DNA of 64,000 nt, taken from Saccharina japonica (Eukaryota > Sar > Phaeophyceae > Laminariales > Laminariaceae). Each line of letters opens with the position of its first letter. Positions within the stretch are counted from its first letter, which is position 1. The translations under genes and the position numbers were made by a program. Below are positions 1-10,164 of this stretch, in pieces. The notes beneath the pieces were generated by a model. That model made no database searches. It worked only from the letters and a program-made list of their open reading frames with translations, and was not told the DNA's origin. The DNA lies in contig MEHQ01000893.1 in assembly GCA_008828725.1 (NCBI GenBank), positions 275,259-339,258 of the forward strand, read 5' to 3'.

Positions 1-4
1 TGCC

Positions 5-70
5 TTGCATTTTTATCGCGAGAAGATTTTCGCACTTTCTTCCCTCGCCAACTCTCGTCGAATTTTGCAT
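5..70 (-). mobile_element. tRNA-derived SINE, fragment at window edge
   Basis: Reverse-strand match to the middle of the SINE seen whole at 3748-4075 and 24432-24772: the block with TCGACGAGAGTTG-like sequence followed by CTCGCGATAAAA-like sequence. The tRNA-like head is missing, so the copy is 5' truncated; its 3' half would lie left of the window. Confidence 0.6.
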
Positions 71-276
71 ATACACGACAGCGACGATGCAATCAACATG
101 CCACACAAAACCATGTACCTGGTATGCACTACCCATGTTTTCTTCCTGCCCGTGTATACGAGTGGTTTGTCTGTCACACGCTTCTATTCTGTGTACGCTG
201 TATAACTTAACCACCGCACGATCTCGGCACTGTGTTTCGTCATCGTCATCGCCATCATACAGATTTTTCAAAACAG

Positions 277-370
277 CGTTTTGATGACGAAGCTGCTGAG
301 GGGTCTGGACGCCGCCTTCGATGCGTCGTCCTTGTTATCGGTGGACGAGCTGAAGCTCTTGGCGCTGACG
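277..370 (+). CDS. Exon 1 of the five-exon unknown gene
   Basis: Acceptor TTTTTCAAAACAG precedes 277 and donor GTGAGT begins at 371. It reads 31 codons, ending exactly on a codon boundary (ELKLLALT). Exon 2 starts in the same phase. If translation starts here, the ATG is at 284. Confidence 0.5.
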
Positions 371-616
371 GTGAGTTTCATGGTTTTATTATCCTGTTTT
401 CGTGAGCGGTCCCGTCGAAACCCCGGAACGAGTCTGGGCCGCGGCAACGGGTAGTTTAGACGGCACGGCCTCAAAGGAAGGGATTCGTTGACGGCTTACG
501 ACTTGAAAACGCAGCAGTCGCCGAAAAAGGATGCCCGCTGTTTTCCCCGTTCGGGCGAGAACTCTTTCATGCCTCGCACAGATCCAGTAGAGCTTACCAC
601 TTATTCGAGATTTGGT

Positions 617-705
617 GTGATCTGATTGGCTTAGGGTCAGGGTTAGGGTTGGTCTGATTGGCTTAGGGTCAGGGTTCGGGTGGGTCTGATTGGCCAAGGG
701 GTAGG
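617..705 (+). repeat. Telomere-like short direct repeat in intron 1
   Basis: Two to three imperfect copies of a unit reading CTGATTGGCTTAGGGTCAGG then GTT and variants. TTAGGG words occur, but the unit is about 37 bp, so this is a minisatellite and not a telomere array. Confidence 0.55.
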
Positions 706-752
706 TTTCAGTTTCACTATACTAAAATGCCATGAAAAAATATAAATACATA

Positions 753-2174
753 ACATACATACATACATACATGCATACATACATACATACATACATACAT
801 ACATACATACATACATACATACATACATACATACATACATACATACATACATACATACATACATACATACATACATACATACATACATACATACATACAT
901 ACATACATACATACATACATACATACATACATACATACATACATACATACATACATACATACATACATACATACATACATACATACATACATACATACAT
1001 ACATACATACATACATACATACATACATACATACATACATACATACATACATACATACATACATACATACATACATACATACATACATACATACATACAT
1101 ACATACATACATACATACATACATACATACATACATACATACATACATACATACATACATACATACATACATACATACATACATACATACATACATACAT
1201 ACATACATACATACATACATACATACATACATACATACATACATACATACATACATACATACATACATACATACATACATACATACATACATACATACAT
1301 ACATACATACATACATACATACATACATACATACATACATACATACATACATACATACATACATACATACATACATACATACATACATACATACATACAT
1401 ACATACATACATACATACATACATACATACATACATACATACATACATACATACATACATACATACATACATACATACATACATACATACATACATACAT
1501 ACATACATACATACATACATACATACATACATACATACATACATACATACATACATACATACATACATACATACATACATACATACATACATACATACAT
1601 ACATACATACATACATACATACATACATACATACATACATACATACATACATACATACATACATACATACATACATACATACATACATACATACATACAT
1701 ACATACATACATACATACATACATACATACATACATACATACATACATACATACATACATACATACATACATACATACATACATACATACATACATACAT
1801 ACATACATACATACATACATACATACATACATACATACATACATACATACATACATACATACATACATACATACATACATACATACATACATACATACAT
1901 ACATACATACATACATACATACATACATACATACATACATACATACATACATACATACATACATACATACATACATACATACATACATACATACATACAT
2001 ACATACATACATACATACATACATACATACATACATACATACATACATACATACATACATACATACATACATACATACATACATACATACATACATACAT
2101 ACATACATACATACATACATACATACATACATACATACATACATACATACATACATACATACATACATACATAC
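753..2174 (+). repeat. (ACAT)n microsatellite, about 1.4 kb
   Basis: About 355 tandem ACAT units, with one visible interruption (ATGC near 771) close to the left edge. It lies inside intron 1 of the gene model. Every long open frame across it, on both strands, only reads the repeat. Confidence 0.98.
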
Positions 2175-2362
2175 GTAAAGGTTTTATTATGCCATACTAA
2201 GCGCCATACAAGCCCAATAACCAACTAAGCATGACCAATGAAAATCACCCAAACCCCCTATAAAACTATCAAACAATAAAAAATCACGACATTTGTTTTT
2301 CTTGTTGATTTCCCCCCAACACTTACAACACCCCACCCCGTGTGTTTGTTTGCCATTGCCAG

Positions 2363-2556
2363 GAAGCGGCGGATATAGGTCAGCGGCGCGCTCGCCAGCC
2401 CCCGCCCCCGATGACCGACTACGCCAGGGCCAGGGTTGCGCAGGCCGTGGGCGGCGACAAGCTGCAAGACCTCATCGAGGCCTCCCTACTGCCGGACGGC
2501 TCGTCCTTCTCCGGGTTCGACTCGACCGCCTCCGCAGGAAACCAAGGGTGGGACTG
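2363..2556 (+). CDS. Exon 2 of the five-exon unknown gene
   Basis: Acceptor TTTGTTTGCCATTGCCAG ends at 2362 and donor GTGAGC starts at 2557. It encodes 64 codons plus two bases, including the stretches YARARVAQAVGGDKLQDLIE and SFSGFDSTASAGNQGW. GC content is far above the flanking intron. The split last codon (TG) is completed by the first base of exon 3. Confidence 0.55.
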
Positions 2557-2571
2557 GTGAGCAGAGGGAGA

Positions 2572-2840
2572 GAGGGGGGGGGTACTCATGTCGTGCACGG
2601 CCGTATTCGTATGACCATATACCCTCGCATCCCTACAACGCCGGAACGGAGCACGTTGGGTTTTCACCAACCAAGCAGACATTGCTTGTTGCACCAAGCG
2701 CGAATCGCCGTGAGGTATTGGGCGAGTCGTCGCATGGAGGGTGAGCTGCGTCCCGCTAAGAACCGCCTGTGAGGCGGACTTGCATATGGACGACAGCCTC
2801 CAATGAAGTGTTTTCATTCATGGTGTGGCCACTTCCAGAG
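2572..2840 (-). mobile_element. Poly-C-tailed element, 5' truncated
   Basis: Reverse-strand copy: poly-G at 2572-2582, then TACTCATG, the GGCCGTATTCGTATGACC core, and on to CACACCATGAATGAA-like sequence. Its tail end starts 15 bp after the exon 2 donor. Confidence 0.75.
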
Positions 2841-2939
2841 ACAGAGAGGGGGGGAGGGGGTGAGACAACATGAAACAGATGATGATGTACAAGCAGTAGA
2901 TAATCTGTACCCACTTGATTTTCTGGTGTATATTTTTCA

Positions 2940-2982
2940 GGACCTGTATATATATGTATAATATATATATATATATATATGA
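2940..2982 (+). repeat. (TA)n microsatellite
   Basis: TATATATGTATAATATATAT and further TA units; simple sequence in intron 2. Confidence 0.85.
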
Positions 2983-3287
2983 TCCTCTGGAAAATGTGTT
3001 TCAGGGCACATGCTCGTATCGAACTAGAACTATAAAACTCGTTTGAGCTGGTCTGTATTACTTGGCTGGTTACTTGCCTTGCCCGGTAGCATACGTACTT
3101 TTTTCTTTTCTTAAGCTTTCAAGAGATGTGTTTTAATGCCGTCTTCGTTCATGCCTGGTGGCTGCGTCTCTAATTGGCTCAAATCGGCCCATATCGGTTC
3201 AAATCGGCTCGGCTCAAATCTTATTTTTTTATCTCGGAGATGTTGGTACGGTCATACCTGGTATATACGAAAGCCGGTCGCCCCGGT

Positions 3288-3535
3288 ATGCAAGCCCGCC
3301 TCACAAGCAGTTCGTGGTAGAATGCAACCCATCCTTCATGCGACTCGCCCAGCACCTCACGGCGCTTCGCGCTTGTTGGTGCAACAAGCAATGTCTTGCC
3401 TGGTTTAGTGAAAACCCAACGTGCTCCGTCCCGGTATTGTAGGGATGCGCGGGTCTAGATGGCCATACGACTACGGCCGTGTATGAATGTGAGGTACACC
3501 CGCCACCATCACCACCACCACCACCACCGCCGCTG
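3288..3535 (+). mobile_element. Poly-C-tailed element fragment ending in a CAC repeat
   Basis: Reads GCAAGCCCGCCTCACAAGC, then the core with CCGGTATTGTAGGGATGCG, and ends at GAGGTACACC. In place of the usual poly-C tail there is a (CAC)n run at about 3503-3530. Confidence 0.7.
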
Positions 3536-3569
3536 CCTGCGTGCACATCGATGCAATCAAATGCAGACG

Positions 3570-3740
3570 GGGTGGGCTAATGTAGTACGCAGCACCCACG
3601 ATGTACCAGAAAACGGTATACCTTCCTATGTTGATGCACCACATATGCCCCCCCGTAATAATATTACGGGGGACCATTGTATGAAGAATAGGGCCTACGG
3701 TACACACCAACACCTATATATTCACCTCTTTATACTTCAG
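3570..3740 (+). mobile_element. Degenerate copy of the CCATAGTAAATAGG inverted-repeat family
   Basis: Contains GGGTGGGCTAATGTAGTA, a head-to-head CCCCCCGTAATAATATTACG junction and CCTACGGTACACACC. All match parts of the better preserved copies at 32044-32157 and 50553-50661. It looks like two partial copies meeting at their ends. Confidence 0.5.
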
Positions 3741-3747
3741 TATATGC

Positions 3748-4075
3748 GCCGGTCGGCCCGGTGGTCTAACTGGTAGCCACGAAGCCTGTTGGGCCGGATG
3801 TCGAGGGTTCGATTTTCCCCATGGAGGTTTTTATTATCAAATGGCACCGACCGTCGAGAGCGCTTATTGTAGCGTGGGTAAGCAAAATTCGACGAGAGTT
3901 GACGAGGCAAGAAAATGCTAAAATATTCTCGCGATAAAAGTGCAAAGCAAAAACCGTAGTGGGGGAGGAGGGAGAGGAGCCTACTTTGTGACCCCGGATC
4001 TGAGTTACGACTAGGGAGGGAGAAAGACGGAAGTGCGAAGATAATGAATGAGATGGAAAAAATAAATATATATAG
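3748..4075 (+). mobile_element. tRNA-derived SINE, full length
   Basis: A tRNA-like head of about 80 bp has an A-box-like GTGGTCTAACTGGTAGCC and a B-box-like GGGTTCGATTTTCC. After it comes a unique body (CCGTCGAGAGCGCTTATTG, then CCCCGGATCTGAGTTACGAC) and a 3' end AATGAGATGGAAAAAATAAA. The same order recurs at 24432, 25741 and, reversed, at 4365. SINEs of this type are transcribed by RNA polymerase III from the head and are copied by a partner LINE; none is visible here. Confidence 0.8.
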
Positions 4076-4254
4076 CAATATTTTGGTCCTCTTTACTATG
4101 GTGCTTCCGGAATACTCGTATCATCATAGCTCACGCCATTAATTCAGTAGTTTCGTCCACGCCTACCCCTAAATACAAAAAAAAAACATACCAGGTATAT
4201 ACAATTAAGGGTAGGGGAGGATGAAATTTATTAAGTTAATGACTTGAACTACTG

Positions 4255-4364
4255 TAATACGGAGGGGGCATAGTAAAATAGGACCAACTTTTGTCGGCAA
4301 AAAGAGGTAAATATACTTGATTTTTGTGTGTACCGCAGGTCCCTATTTACTCATGGTCCTCCGC
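4255..4364 (+). mobile_element. Inverted-repeat MITE (CCATAGTAAATAGG family), interrupted
   Basis: Starts TAATACGGAGGGGGCATAG and ends GTCCCTATTTACTCATGGTC. The right end is cut by the A-tail of a SINE inserted in reverse orientation (4365-4702). Confidence 0.65.
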
Positions 4365-4702
4365 ATTTTTTTTTTTTTTTTTTTTCCATCCCATTTATTA
4401 TCTTCGCACTGCCGTCTCTCCCTCCCTAGTCGTAACTCAGATCCGGGGTCACAAAGTAGGCTCCTCTCCCTCCTCCCCCACTACGGTTCTTGCCTTCATT
4501 TTTATCGCGCAGAGGGTTCAGCCTTCCCAACGCTCGTCGACTTTCATCGAATTTTGCTAACTCACGCTCTCGCGCTTTCTGCTAGTCAAGATATTTTTTG
4601 CGAGAAAAAGTGCCTAAGAGCATGCACTCGGCGGGGCTCGAACTCGCTTTCTTGACGCTTACAGGCTTCGTGGTTACCTGCTAGCCCACCGGGGCGACCG
4701 GC
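4365..4702 (-). mobile_element. tRNA-derived SINE, full length, with A-tail
   Basis: Reverse copy. The T run at 4365-4385 is the A-tail, followed by CCATCCCATTTATTATCTTC (3' end) and, at the right, the head CACCGGGGCGACCGGC. This copy shows best that the family ends in poly-A and inserts into other repeats. Confidence 0.8.
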
Positions 4703-4769
4703 TGCAATAGCGGGGATTCATTAATTTTGAGACAAGAAGGACACGACATCGTACATGGTTCTGAGTTAC

Positions 4770-4930
4770 TACACTACCGGCCCTCTCATAAGAAAGTGCC
4801 CCACAAGAAACTCAGCCTAAACATTACGGGGGAAATAAGAAAGTCGACAGCTATTATACTGAAGTTAGTGTGGGACACACCCCTTCCTCAAGTAAGAAAG
4901 CCAGCCTAAGCCCGATTTCTGGTTTCTTAT
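4770..4930 (+). repeat. Degenerate palindromic repeat related to the Tc1-like MITE
   Basis: Several ATAAGAAA/TTTCTTAT words lie in opposing orientation, with CTCAGCC and CAGCCTAAGCC, recalling the interior of the elements at 21084 and 23110. The ends are not clear. Confidence 0.35.
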
Positions 4931-5242
4931 CAGCGGGCCGGTACTTCTTCTTCTTCTTGCGGCCGAAAAGCGCATGGCAGATCTCGGTCCCCATCCTTAT
5001 AGGCAAGAATTTATGAAAACCCTTACCCTTTCAGACGCGCGTTCACGATGATCTCTCGATCTTCATCCGGCTAGCTTTCCCATACGACTATTGTGGTTCT
5101 GCTTAGGGGGGTAGACAGCAATGAATCAACGCCTGCTCAACGTTGAACCCGGCAATCTCTCGTCCGGTCAGCTCGTGAGGAACTCTAATCCCCTAAACCA
5201 TTAAAATCAAATCTCTTCAGCTTGTGACGCGGGCCGGTACTG

Positions 5243-5381
5243 TATTACGGGAGACCATAGTAAACACTAGTAAATAGGACCAAATATGGTTTCGTAGTAA
5301 AAATAGGGAAATGTGTATACCAGGTTTTTCGTGTGTACCGTAGGTTCCTATTAACTCGTGTTTACTATGGTCTCCCGTAGT
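5243..5381 (+). mobile_element. Inverted-repeat MITE (CCATAGTAAATAGG family)
   Basis: Left TATTACGGGAGACCATAGTA, right TACTATGGTCTCCCGTAGTA: inverted ends of about 20 bp. The interior shares GGACCAAATATGG and GTGTGTACCGTAGG with the other copies. Confidence 0.75.
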
Positions 5382-5471
5382 ATCATAATGTTCGCCCGTA
5401 ATACTACATGGATACTGAAACCGTCGCTGCCGTTTCTTTATTTTGCGGGCCGTTTCGCTTGGGTGTCACAG

Positions 5472-5567
5472 GGGGGCGCCGTCGTCAATAGAGGACGATT
5501 TCTTGGGCACGGGGAAGGTCGAGTCCGTCACGCTTCCCAAGTGGGACGTGTCCGATAAGGCAAGGAA
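5472..5567 (+). CDS. Exon 3 of the five-exon unknown gene
   Basis: Acceptor TTGGGTGTCACAG ends at 5471. The first G completes the split Trp codon from exon 2, then it reads APSSIEDDFLGTGKVESVTL and PKWDVSDK. Two ends fit the phase of exon 4: GTGTGC at 5568 with exon 4 from 8653, or a GC donor (AAG/GCAAGG) after 5559 with exon 4 from 8648. Confidence 0.5.
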
Positions 5568-5920
5568 GTGTGCTTGGGTTTTCTTTTGTGGTGTGTGTGT
5601 GTGTGTTTGTTGTTTTTCTCCGCCGCGCTCGTTTTTTGTCTTCTTTTTGGACGGCGGGGGGTACTTCATTTTCGAGTCATTCCACGGTAGGGGCGCAGCA
5701 TAATTTTCCGGGCTGCTCACATGAGCTCAATATCTCACCCGAAACATGACTTCGGAAACATCCGTTCGCTCAATCCGACCAACCCTTCCAATGCGGTAGT
5801 CCAAAAACAAATATACCAGTAAAGTAATTATAGTATCCGGTGGTTACTCACGTGAGGAGCACAACCGGTCAGAATGTATTGACCCTAAAAGTCGTACCCC
5901 TAACGTGGGATTGCTCTTTC

Positions 5921-6042
5921 ATGCATGGCCGTAGTCGTATGACCATAGACCCTCGCATCCCTACAATGCCGGGACGGAGCATGCCGGGTTTTCACCGACC
6001 AGGCAGACGTTTGCTAGCACCAAGCGGCGAAGCGCCGGGGGG
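5921..6042 (-). mobile_element. Poly-C-tailed element, truncated
   Basis: Reverse copy of the 3' part: CATGCATGGCCGTAGTCGTA, CCTCGCATCCCTACAATGCC, ending at GCGAAGCGCC. A G run follows on the other side, so it is cut at the CACGGCGCTTCGC position. Confidence 0.7.
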
Positions 6043-6598
6043 GGTGTTTGTGCTTTTCATTTTTTGCTCACTGTGTTTTATTTTCATGTATATACGTAGT
6101 GTGCACGTTTTTGAATTTTTCTTGTATTTTCCAAAAACAAAATTGGCATGCACTTTCCCTTCGGTCAGTAACAAAGCAAAGGCCATGTACGTATAGAGCG
6201 CCATATTGGTTCTGGGAACTACTGTAGACTACCAGGTATGCTGTTTTTTTCTCGGGGTATTCTCAACTCCAGAGCTTTTTGGAGCCTGCCCTGTGACTAC
6301 AGACTGTCTTTTTCGCGATGAGTAAAAAATATTGAGAACAACAGCAACAGCACTCCCGATGTTCGTGAACTTTATTGATTGTATTCATAGTGCGTCATGG
6401 CACACGTTCTGTTTTTGGCCTCCCTCTCCCCGCCTCCGTCTCCCCGCGAGGAGCGCCACCTTCGCTTCTATATATAGCGTATCGCGTTTGTCGCCCTTTT
6501 TGTTCCTGGAGCAACTCGTCAACTTGTCTGTTCATTGATTCATCCTCCGTCCATCCATTAATATACATGCAGGCTGCATTTTTTCATAGTTTGTTGAT

Positions 6599-7405
6599 TC
6601 ATCAACTCACTCACTGACTCACTTACTCACTTACTCACTCGCTCACTTACTTACTCACTTACTCACTTATTCACTCACTTACTCACTTACTCACTTACTC
6701 ACTTACTCACTTACTCACTTACCCACTTACCCACTTACTCACTTACTCACTTACTCACTAACCCACGCGCTTTACTCACTCCTTCTCACTCACGCACTCA
6801 CTCACTCACTTACTTGCTCAGTATCACACTCGCTTACCCACTCACTTACTCACTTACTCACTCAGTTACTCACCCACTCACTTACTCACTCACTCACTCA
6901 CTCACTTACTCACGTACTCACTCATTTACTCACTTACTCACTTGCTCACTCACTCACTCACTTACTTATTCACTCACTCACTCACTCACTCACTCACTCA
7001 CTCACTCACTCACTCACTCACTCACTCACTCACTCACTCACTCACTCACTCACTCACTCACTCACTCACTCACTCACTCACTCACTCACTCACTAACTTA
7101 CTCACTCACTCCACTTACGCACTCACTCACCCACTCACTCACTCACTCACTCACTCACTCACTTGCTCACTTACTCATTTACTCACTTACTCACTTACTC
7201 ACTCAATTACTCACGTACTCACTCACTCACTTACTAACTTAGTATCACACTCACTTACCCAATCGCTTACTGACTCAGTTACTCACTCACTCACTCACTT
7301 ACTTACTTACTTATTTACTTACTCACCAATTTACTCACGTACTCACTCACTCACTTACTTACTCAATTACTCACTCACTCACTCACTCACTCACCCACTC
7401 ACCCC
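6599..7405 (+). repeat. (ACTC)n-type minisatellite, about 0.8 kb
   Basis: Arrays of ACTCACTC and ACTTACTC with scattered single-base variants; the purest stretch is about 6970-7095. It lies in intron 3. Open frames here only translate the repeat (LTHSLTHS). Confidence 0.95.
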
Positions 7406-7427
7406 CCATCCCGCTCTAATAGGAGTA

Positions 7428-7590
7428 GGAAAGGTGCCCCCCCCGTCTCGAAAGGGATGCGTGATCACAATGGTCAAATGACTAAGGCAAGCAACAAATG
7501 GGTGCCCCTCTGCTGGGTCTATGGTCATACGACTACGGCCATGCACGACATGCGGCTAATGAGGACACCCCCCCCTCCTCCCTGTCTGAG
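7428..7590 (+). mobile_element. Poly-C-tailed element, composite of both 3' subtypes
   Basis: Starts with CGTCTCGAAAGGGATGCGTG (short subtype), continues to CAAGCAACAAATGGGTGCCC, then GGGTCTATGGTCATACGACT (long subtype) and a C-rich tail. One copy seems to have inserted beside or into another. Confidence 0.65.
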
Positions 7591-7954
7591 ACTCAAAAAG
7601 GAAAGGTGGCGTGCCTTTTTTGTTTTTTTAGATACCCCTCTCGATAAATGTATACTTCGTTTAATACCATCGTTTTGTTCTGCCAAGTACTATTAATAAT
7701 AGGAGGAATAAACCAAGAAAACTGCCGCGCCACCGGCCTCTCTTTTAACAGGGACAGACAGGCGCATTAAACAGCTCAAAACCCCCCGAAAAATAAAACT
7801 AGTACGCACGTATTCGTAGTAGTGGGTACCCCCGGTTAAGAACGCCCAGTCACGAAAGTCAAAACCCGCGCTCTTAACTGCATATTGCTCATAGATGTAA
7901 TGGGAAATATATACGTAGCTTTTAGTGCAGGCGGGCCACGCCGTTTTGACCTCT

Positions 7955-8045
7955 CAACTCCAGAATGCTCTCAACCACTTAAGAAATGGTCCCACGTATT
8001 TTGGGGACAAACTACTTGGAATTAATGTGGGATGCTATTTCTTCA
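7955..8045 (+). repeat. Fragment resembling the TTTTGGGGACAAA inverted-repeat family
   Basis: TTTTGGGGACAAACTACTTGG and nearby GGTCCCACG resemble the arms of the piggyBac-like MITE at 46034. Similar fragments lie near 36213, 47490 and 51950. The ends are not identifiable. Confidence 0.35.
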
Positions 8046-8177
8046 GTTCTGAATGAATGAGGTCGGGGAACACGTTGTATCAACACGTTTTAGGAAAAAA
8101 GTTTTATTTGTAATATATGGGAACAACGTAATGAGCGCCCAACTGTTGGAGGTTGTCTCTTGTCAAGAGTTGGAACG

Positions 8178-8575
8178 GTGCTCCGCCTCGAAAGGGATGC
8201 GTGGTCAATGGTCAAATGACTACAGTAAGGTAAGCAACAAATGAGTACCCCCCCCCCACACACACACAACACACCAGCGGTTCTTAGTGGGATGCAGCTC
8301 ACCCTCCATGCGACTCACCCAACGCCTCACGTTTCGCTTCGCGCTTGGTGCAACAAACACTGTCTGCCTGGTCGGTGAAAACCCGATGTGCTCCGTCCCG
8401 GCCATTGTATGGAGGGATGCGAGGGTCTATGGTCAGACGATTGCGGCCATGCATGGCATGAGTACACCCCCCCCTCTCCCGACGTGCTCCGTCCCGGCAT
8501 TGTAGGAATGCGAGGGTCTATGACCATACGACGACGGCCATGCATGACATGCGGCTAATGAGTATACGCCCCCCG
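8178..8575 (+). mobile_element. Cluster of three poly-C-tailed element copies
   Basis: Head-to-tail copies: the short subtype at 8183-8260 with a C run, the long subtype at 8270-8475 (CGTTTCGCTTCGCGCTTGGT, then GGCATGAGTACACCC), and a tail-only copy at 8480-8575. Each ends GAGTAC or GAGTATAC followed by C. The last copy ends about 75 bp before exon 4. Confidence 0.75.
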
Positions 8576-8647
8576 CCCTGCGCGCCCGGTCTTCGCCTCC
8601 TCCCGGCCTTACGTAACCCCTCCTTGGTTTTGCATGCAATTATGGAG

Positions 8648-8743
8648 GGCAGGTTGGCGCGAACGGAGGGTGACTTGAGGGCCATGTCGGAACAGGTTGC
8701 TTCTGATAAGACTGCCCTGGAAAAGCAAATCTCGCTGCAGGAG
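8648..8743 (+). CDS. Exon 4 of the five-exon unknown gene
   Basis: Encodes LARTEGDLRAMSEQVASDKT and ALEKQISLQE, a likely short coiled coil. The donor GTGAGC follows at 8744. Acceptor choices are AG at 8646-8647 or 8651-8652; each pairs in frame with one of the two exon 3 donors. Confidence 0.5.
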
Positions 8744-8835
8744 GTGAGCGGGAGGGTCATACCGACTTAGCGACCTCATCGAAAACTGAAGTACCCCCCC
8801 CCCCCCCCCCCGCGCTCTCTTTTTTTTTTTTTTTG

Positions 8836-9280
8836 CGCGCGTCACCAAGCCTGGCCGGTCGAGTAGATTTCATTGTGCGGGGAGAGAAACCTTTTTTCCG
8901 TCCACAAGGCGGAATATTCGTATCACGATTAGTGTTAAAATGGTAAGGCCATCGCGAGCAGTTACATAGTAAACCATAACTGCTGTCTCGGAAAGTGGCC
9001 ACACCAGAATTAAAATTTAACTCATGCAACTGTCGTCCACTATGCAAGTCCGCCTTAGAGGCCGGTTCCTTAGGCAGGATGCAGCTCCCCCTCCATGCCG
9101 TGACTCGCCCATACCTCACCCGCTGTTTTCGCGCTTGGTGCAAGCAATGTCTGCGCTGGTTTGGTGAAAACCAACGCGCTCCGTCGGCATTGTCAGCGGA
9201 TGCGAGGGGTCTATGGTTCATACGCTACTACGCCGTTGCACACATGAGTACATCCCCCCGCCCCCCCCCCCCCGCCTTCT
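8836..9280 (+). mobile_element. Poly-C-tailed element, nearly full length
   Basis: Begins CGCGTCACCAAGCCTGGC, passes GTTACATAGTAAACC, CACACCAGAATTAAAATTTA and GGTGCAAGCAATGTCTG, and ends ATGAGTACATCC with a C run at about 9256-9272. It is 5' truncated beside a T run. Confidence 0.75.
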
Positions 9281-9282
9281 CT

Positions 9283-9845
9283 TTATAACATATATGCATT
9301 ATTTATAGCGTTGGCGTTGGCGTCGGTTGGCCCAGCGACGCTGTTAAAACACGCCACTCGCTGGCGTGAGCTAGACAACAGGCGTGCCGTTTTTTTTCGT
9401 TTTTGTTTTTTTGACGCGTCACCAAAGCTGGCGGTCGAGTAGATCATTTCGTGCGGGGTGGAGTACCTTTGTTCCGCACAAGAGGGAATGGTCGTATTTT
9501 CACGTAAGTGTTAATAATGGTTAAGGCGTCCGCGAGGCAGTTACATAGTAAAACCCTATTGCTGTCTCCGCGGAAAGTAGCGCCACACCAGAAATTAAAA
9601 TTAACTCATTTGAGCTGTCGTCCATATGCAGTCCGCCTCAGAGGCGGGTTTCTTAGCAGATGCAGGTCCCCTCCATTGCGCGCCCTGCCCAATACCTCAC
9701 GGCGTTTTCGCGCCTTTGCAAGCAAATGGTCTGCCTGGTTGGTGAAAAACCCAAACGCGCCTTCCGTCCGCATTGTAGGGATGCCGCAGGGTCTATGAGT
9801 CATATGACTACGGCCGTGCACAACATGAGTACACCCCCCCCCCCG
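9283..9845 (+). mobile_element. Poly-C-tailed element, full length
   Basis: A full copy: 5' end TATTTATAGCGTTGGCG, GTTGGCGTCGGTTGGC, CACGCCACTCGCTGGCGTG, then the body and tail ATGAGTACACCCCCC. The poly-C tail ends about 40 bp before the exon 5 acceptor, so it adds to that exon's pyrimidine tract. Confidence 0.8.
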
Positions 9846-9888
9846 CCGCCTCTCCGCCTTCCGCCTGATTTTTGTTATCGTTAGGAAG

Positions 9889-10164
9889 AGGGAGACCCTC
9901 TGCCGCGCGTGGCTATCGGACTACGGGGTCAGCCCGGGCGCAGACTGGGGCACCCTGCCCGAGGCGGAGAGGAAGAAGTGGGTGGAGTACCGATGCGACG
10001 AAATAAAGGGCGTGTTAGCCGCGGTGACCACGTTCGGTAACACGCGCTCACAGCCCAAAAAAAGCGGCGGGGGCGACGAAGCAAAGGTAGCCGTACGGCG
10101 GCCCGCACCAGACGATGGGCAGGACAGTGGATGGGACGGAGATGACGGCGTTCGGCGCGAATAG
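9889..10164 (+). CDS. Terminal exon 5 of the five-exon unknown gene
   Basis: Acceptor AG at 9887-9888 (another at 9883-9884 would break the frame). It reads RETLCRAWLSDYGVSPGADW then GTLPEAERKKWVEYRCDEIK, runs into a charged, low-complexity tail and stops at TAG 10162-10164. A GT at 10037 (TTCG/GTAACA) could be a donor, in which case the tail is intronic. High GC; the frame continues exactly from exon 4. Confidence 0.5.
   Translation, partial: RETLCRAWLSDYGVSPGADWGTLPEAERKKWVEYRCDEIKGVLAAVTTFGNTRSQPKKSGGGDEAKVAVRRPAPDDGQDSGWDGDDGVRRE

Larger units (their letters stand above)
277..10164 (+). other. Five-exon gene, function unknown (gene model)
   Basis: I do not recognise the protein. The model comes from five GC-rich open segments bounded by splice signals whose phases fit: 277-370 (donor GTGAGT), 2363-2556 (donor GTGAGC), 5472-5567 (donor GTGTGC, or GC donor after 5559), 8653 or 8648-8743 (donor GTGAGC), 9889-10164 (stop TAG). 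The product is about 250 residues: an acidic helical start (LLRGLDAAFDASSLLSVDEL), a middle part with many S, G and D, a short likely coiled coil (MSEQVASDKTALEKQISLQE), and a C-terminal segment rich in W, Y and charge (WLSDYGVSPGADW). The first exon may be preceded by exons outside the window, because its first base completes a split codon; an in-frame ATG at 284 is an alternative start. Introns are packed with simple and mobile repeats. Phase agreement at four junctions is the main evidence; no homologue was checked. Confidence 0.5.

Noticed and set aside
617-705. Interstitial telomere tract
   Set aside because: TTAGGG occurs only inside a longer direct repeat; the same holds for 20112-20140 and 56065-56130, which are short and irregular.
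643-2228. Five-hundred-codon open frames reading CMYVCMYV and HTYIHTYI
   Set aside because: They are translations of the ACAT microsatellite in all frames; a 4-bp unit without stops gives long frames on both strands.
3748-3830. A functional tRNA gene
   Set aside because: The A- and B-box matches are there, but the cloverleaf is poor and the same head is joined to the same body in other copies, so it is a SINE head.
6814-7481. Open frames reading LTHSLTHS
   Set aside because: Translation of the ACTC-type minisatellite; it lies between exons and shows no other coding sign.
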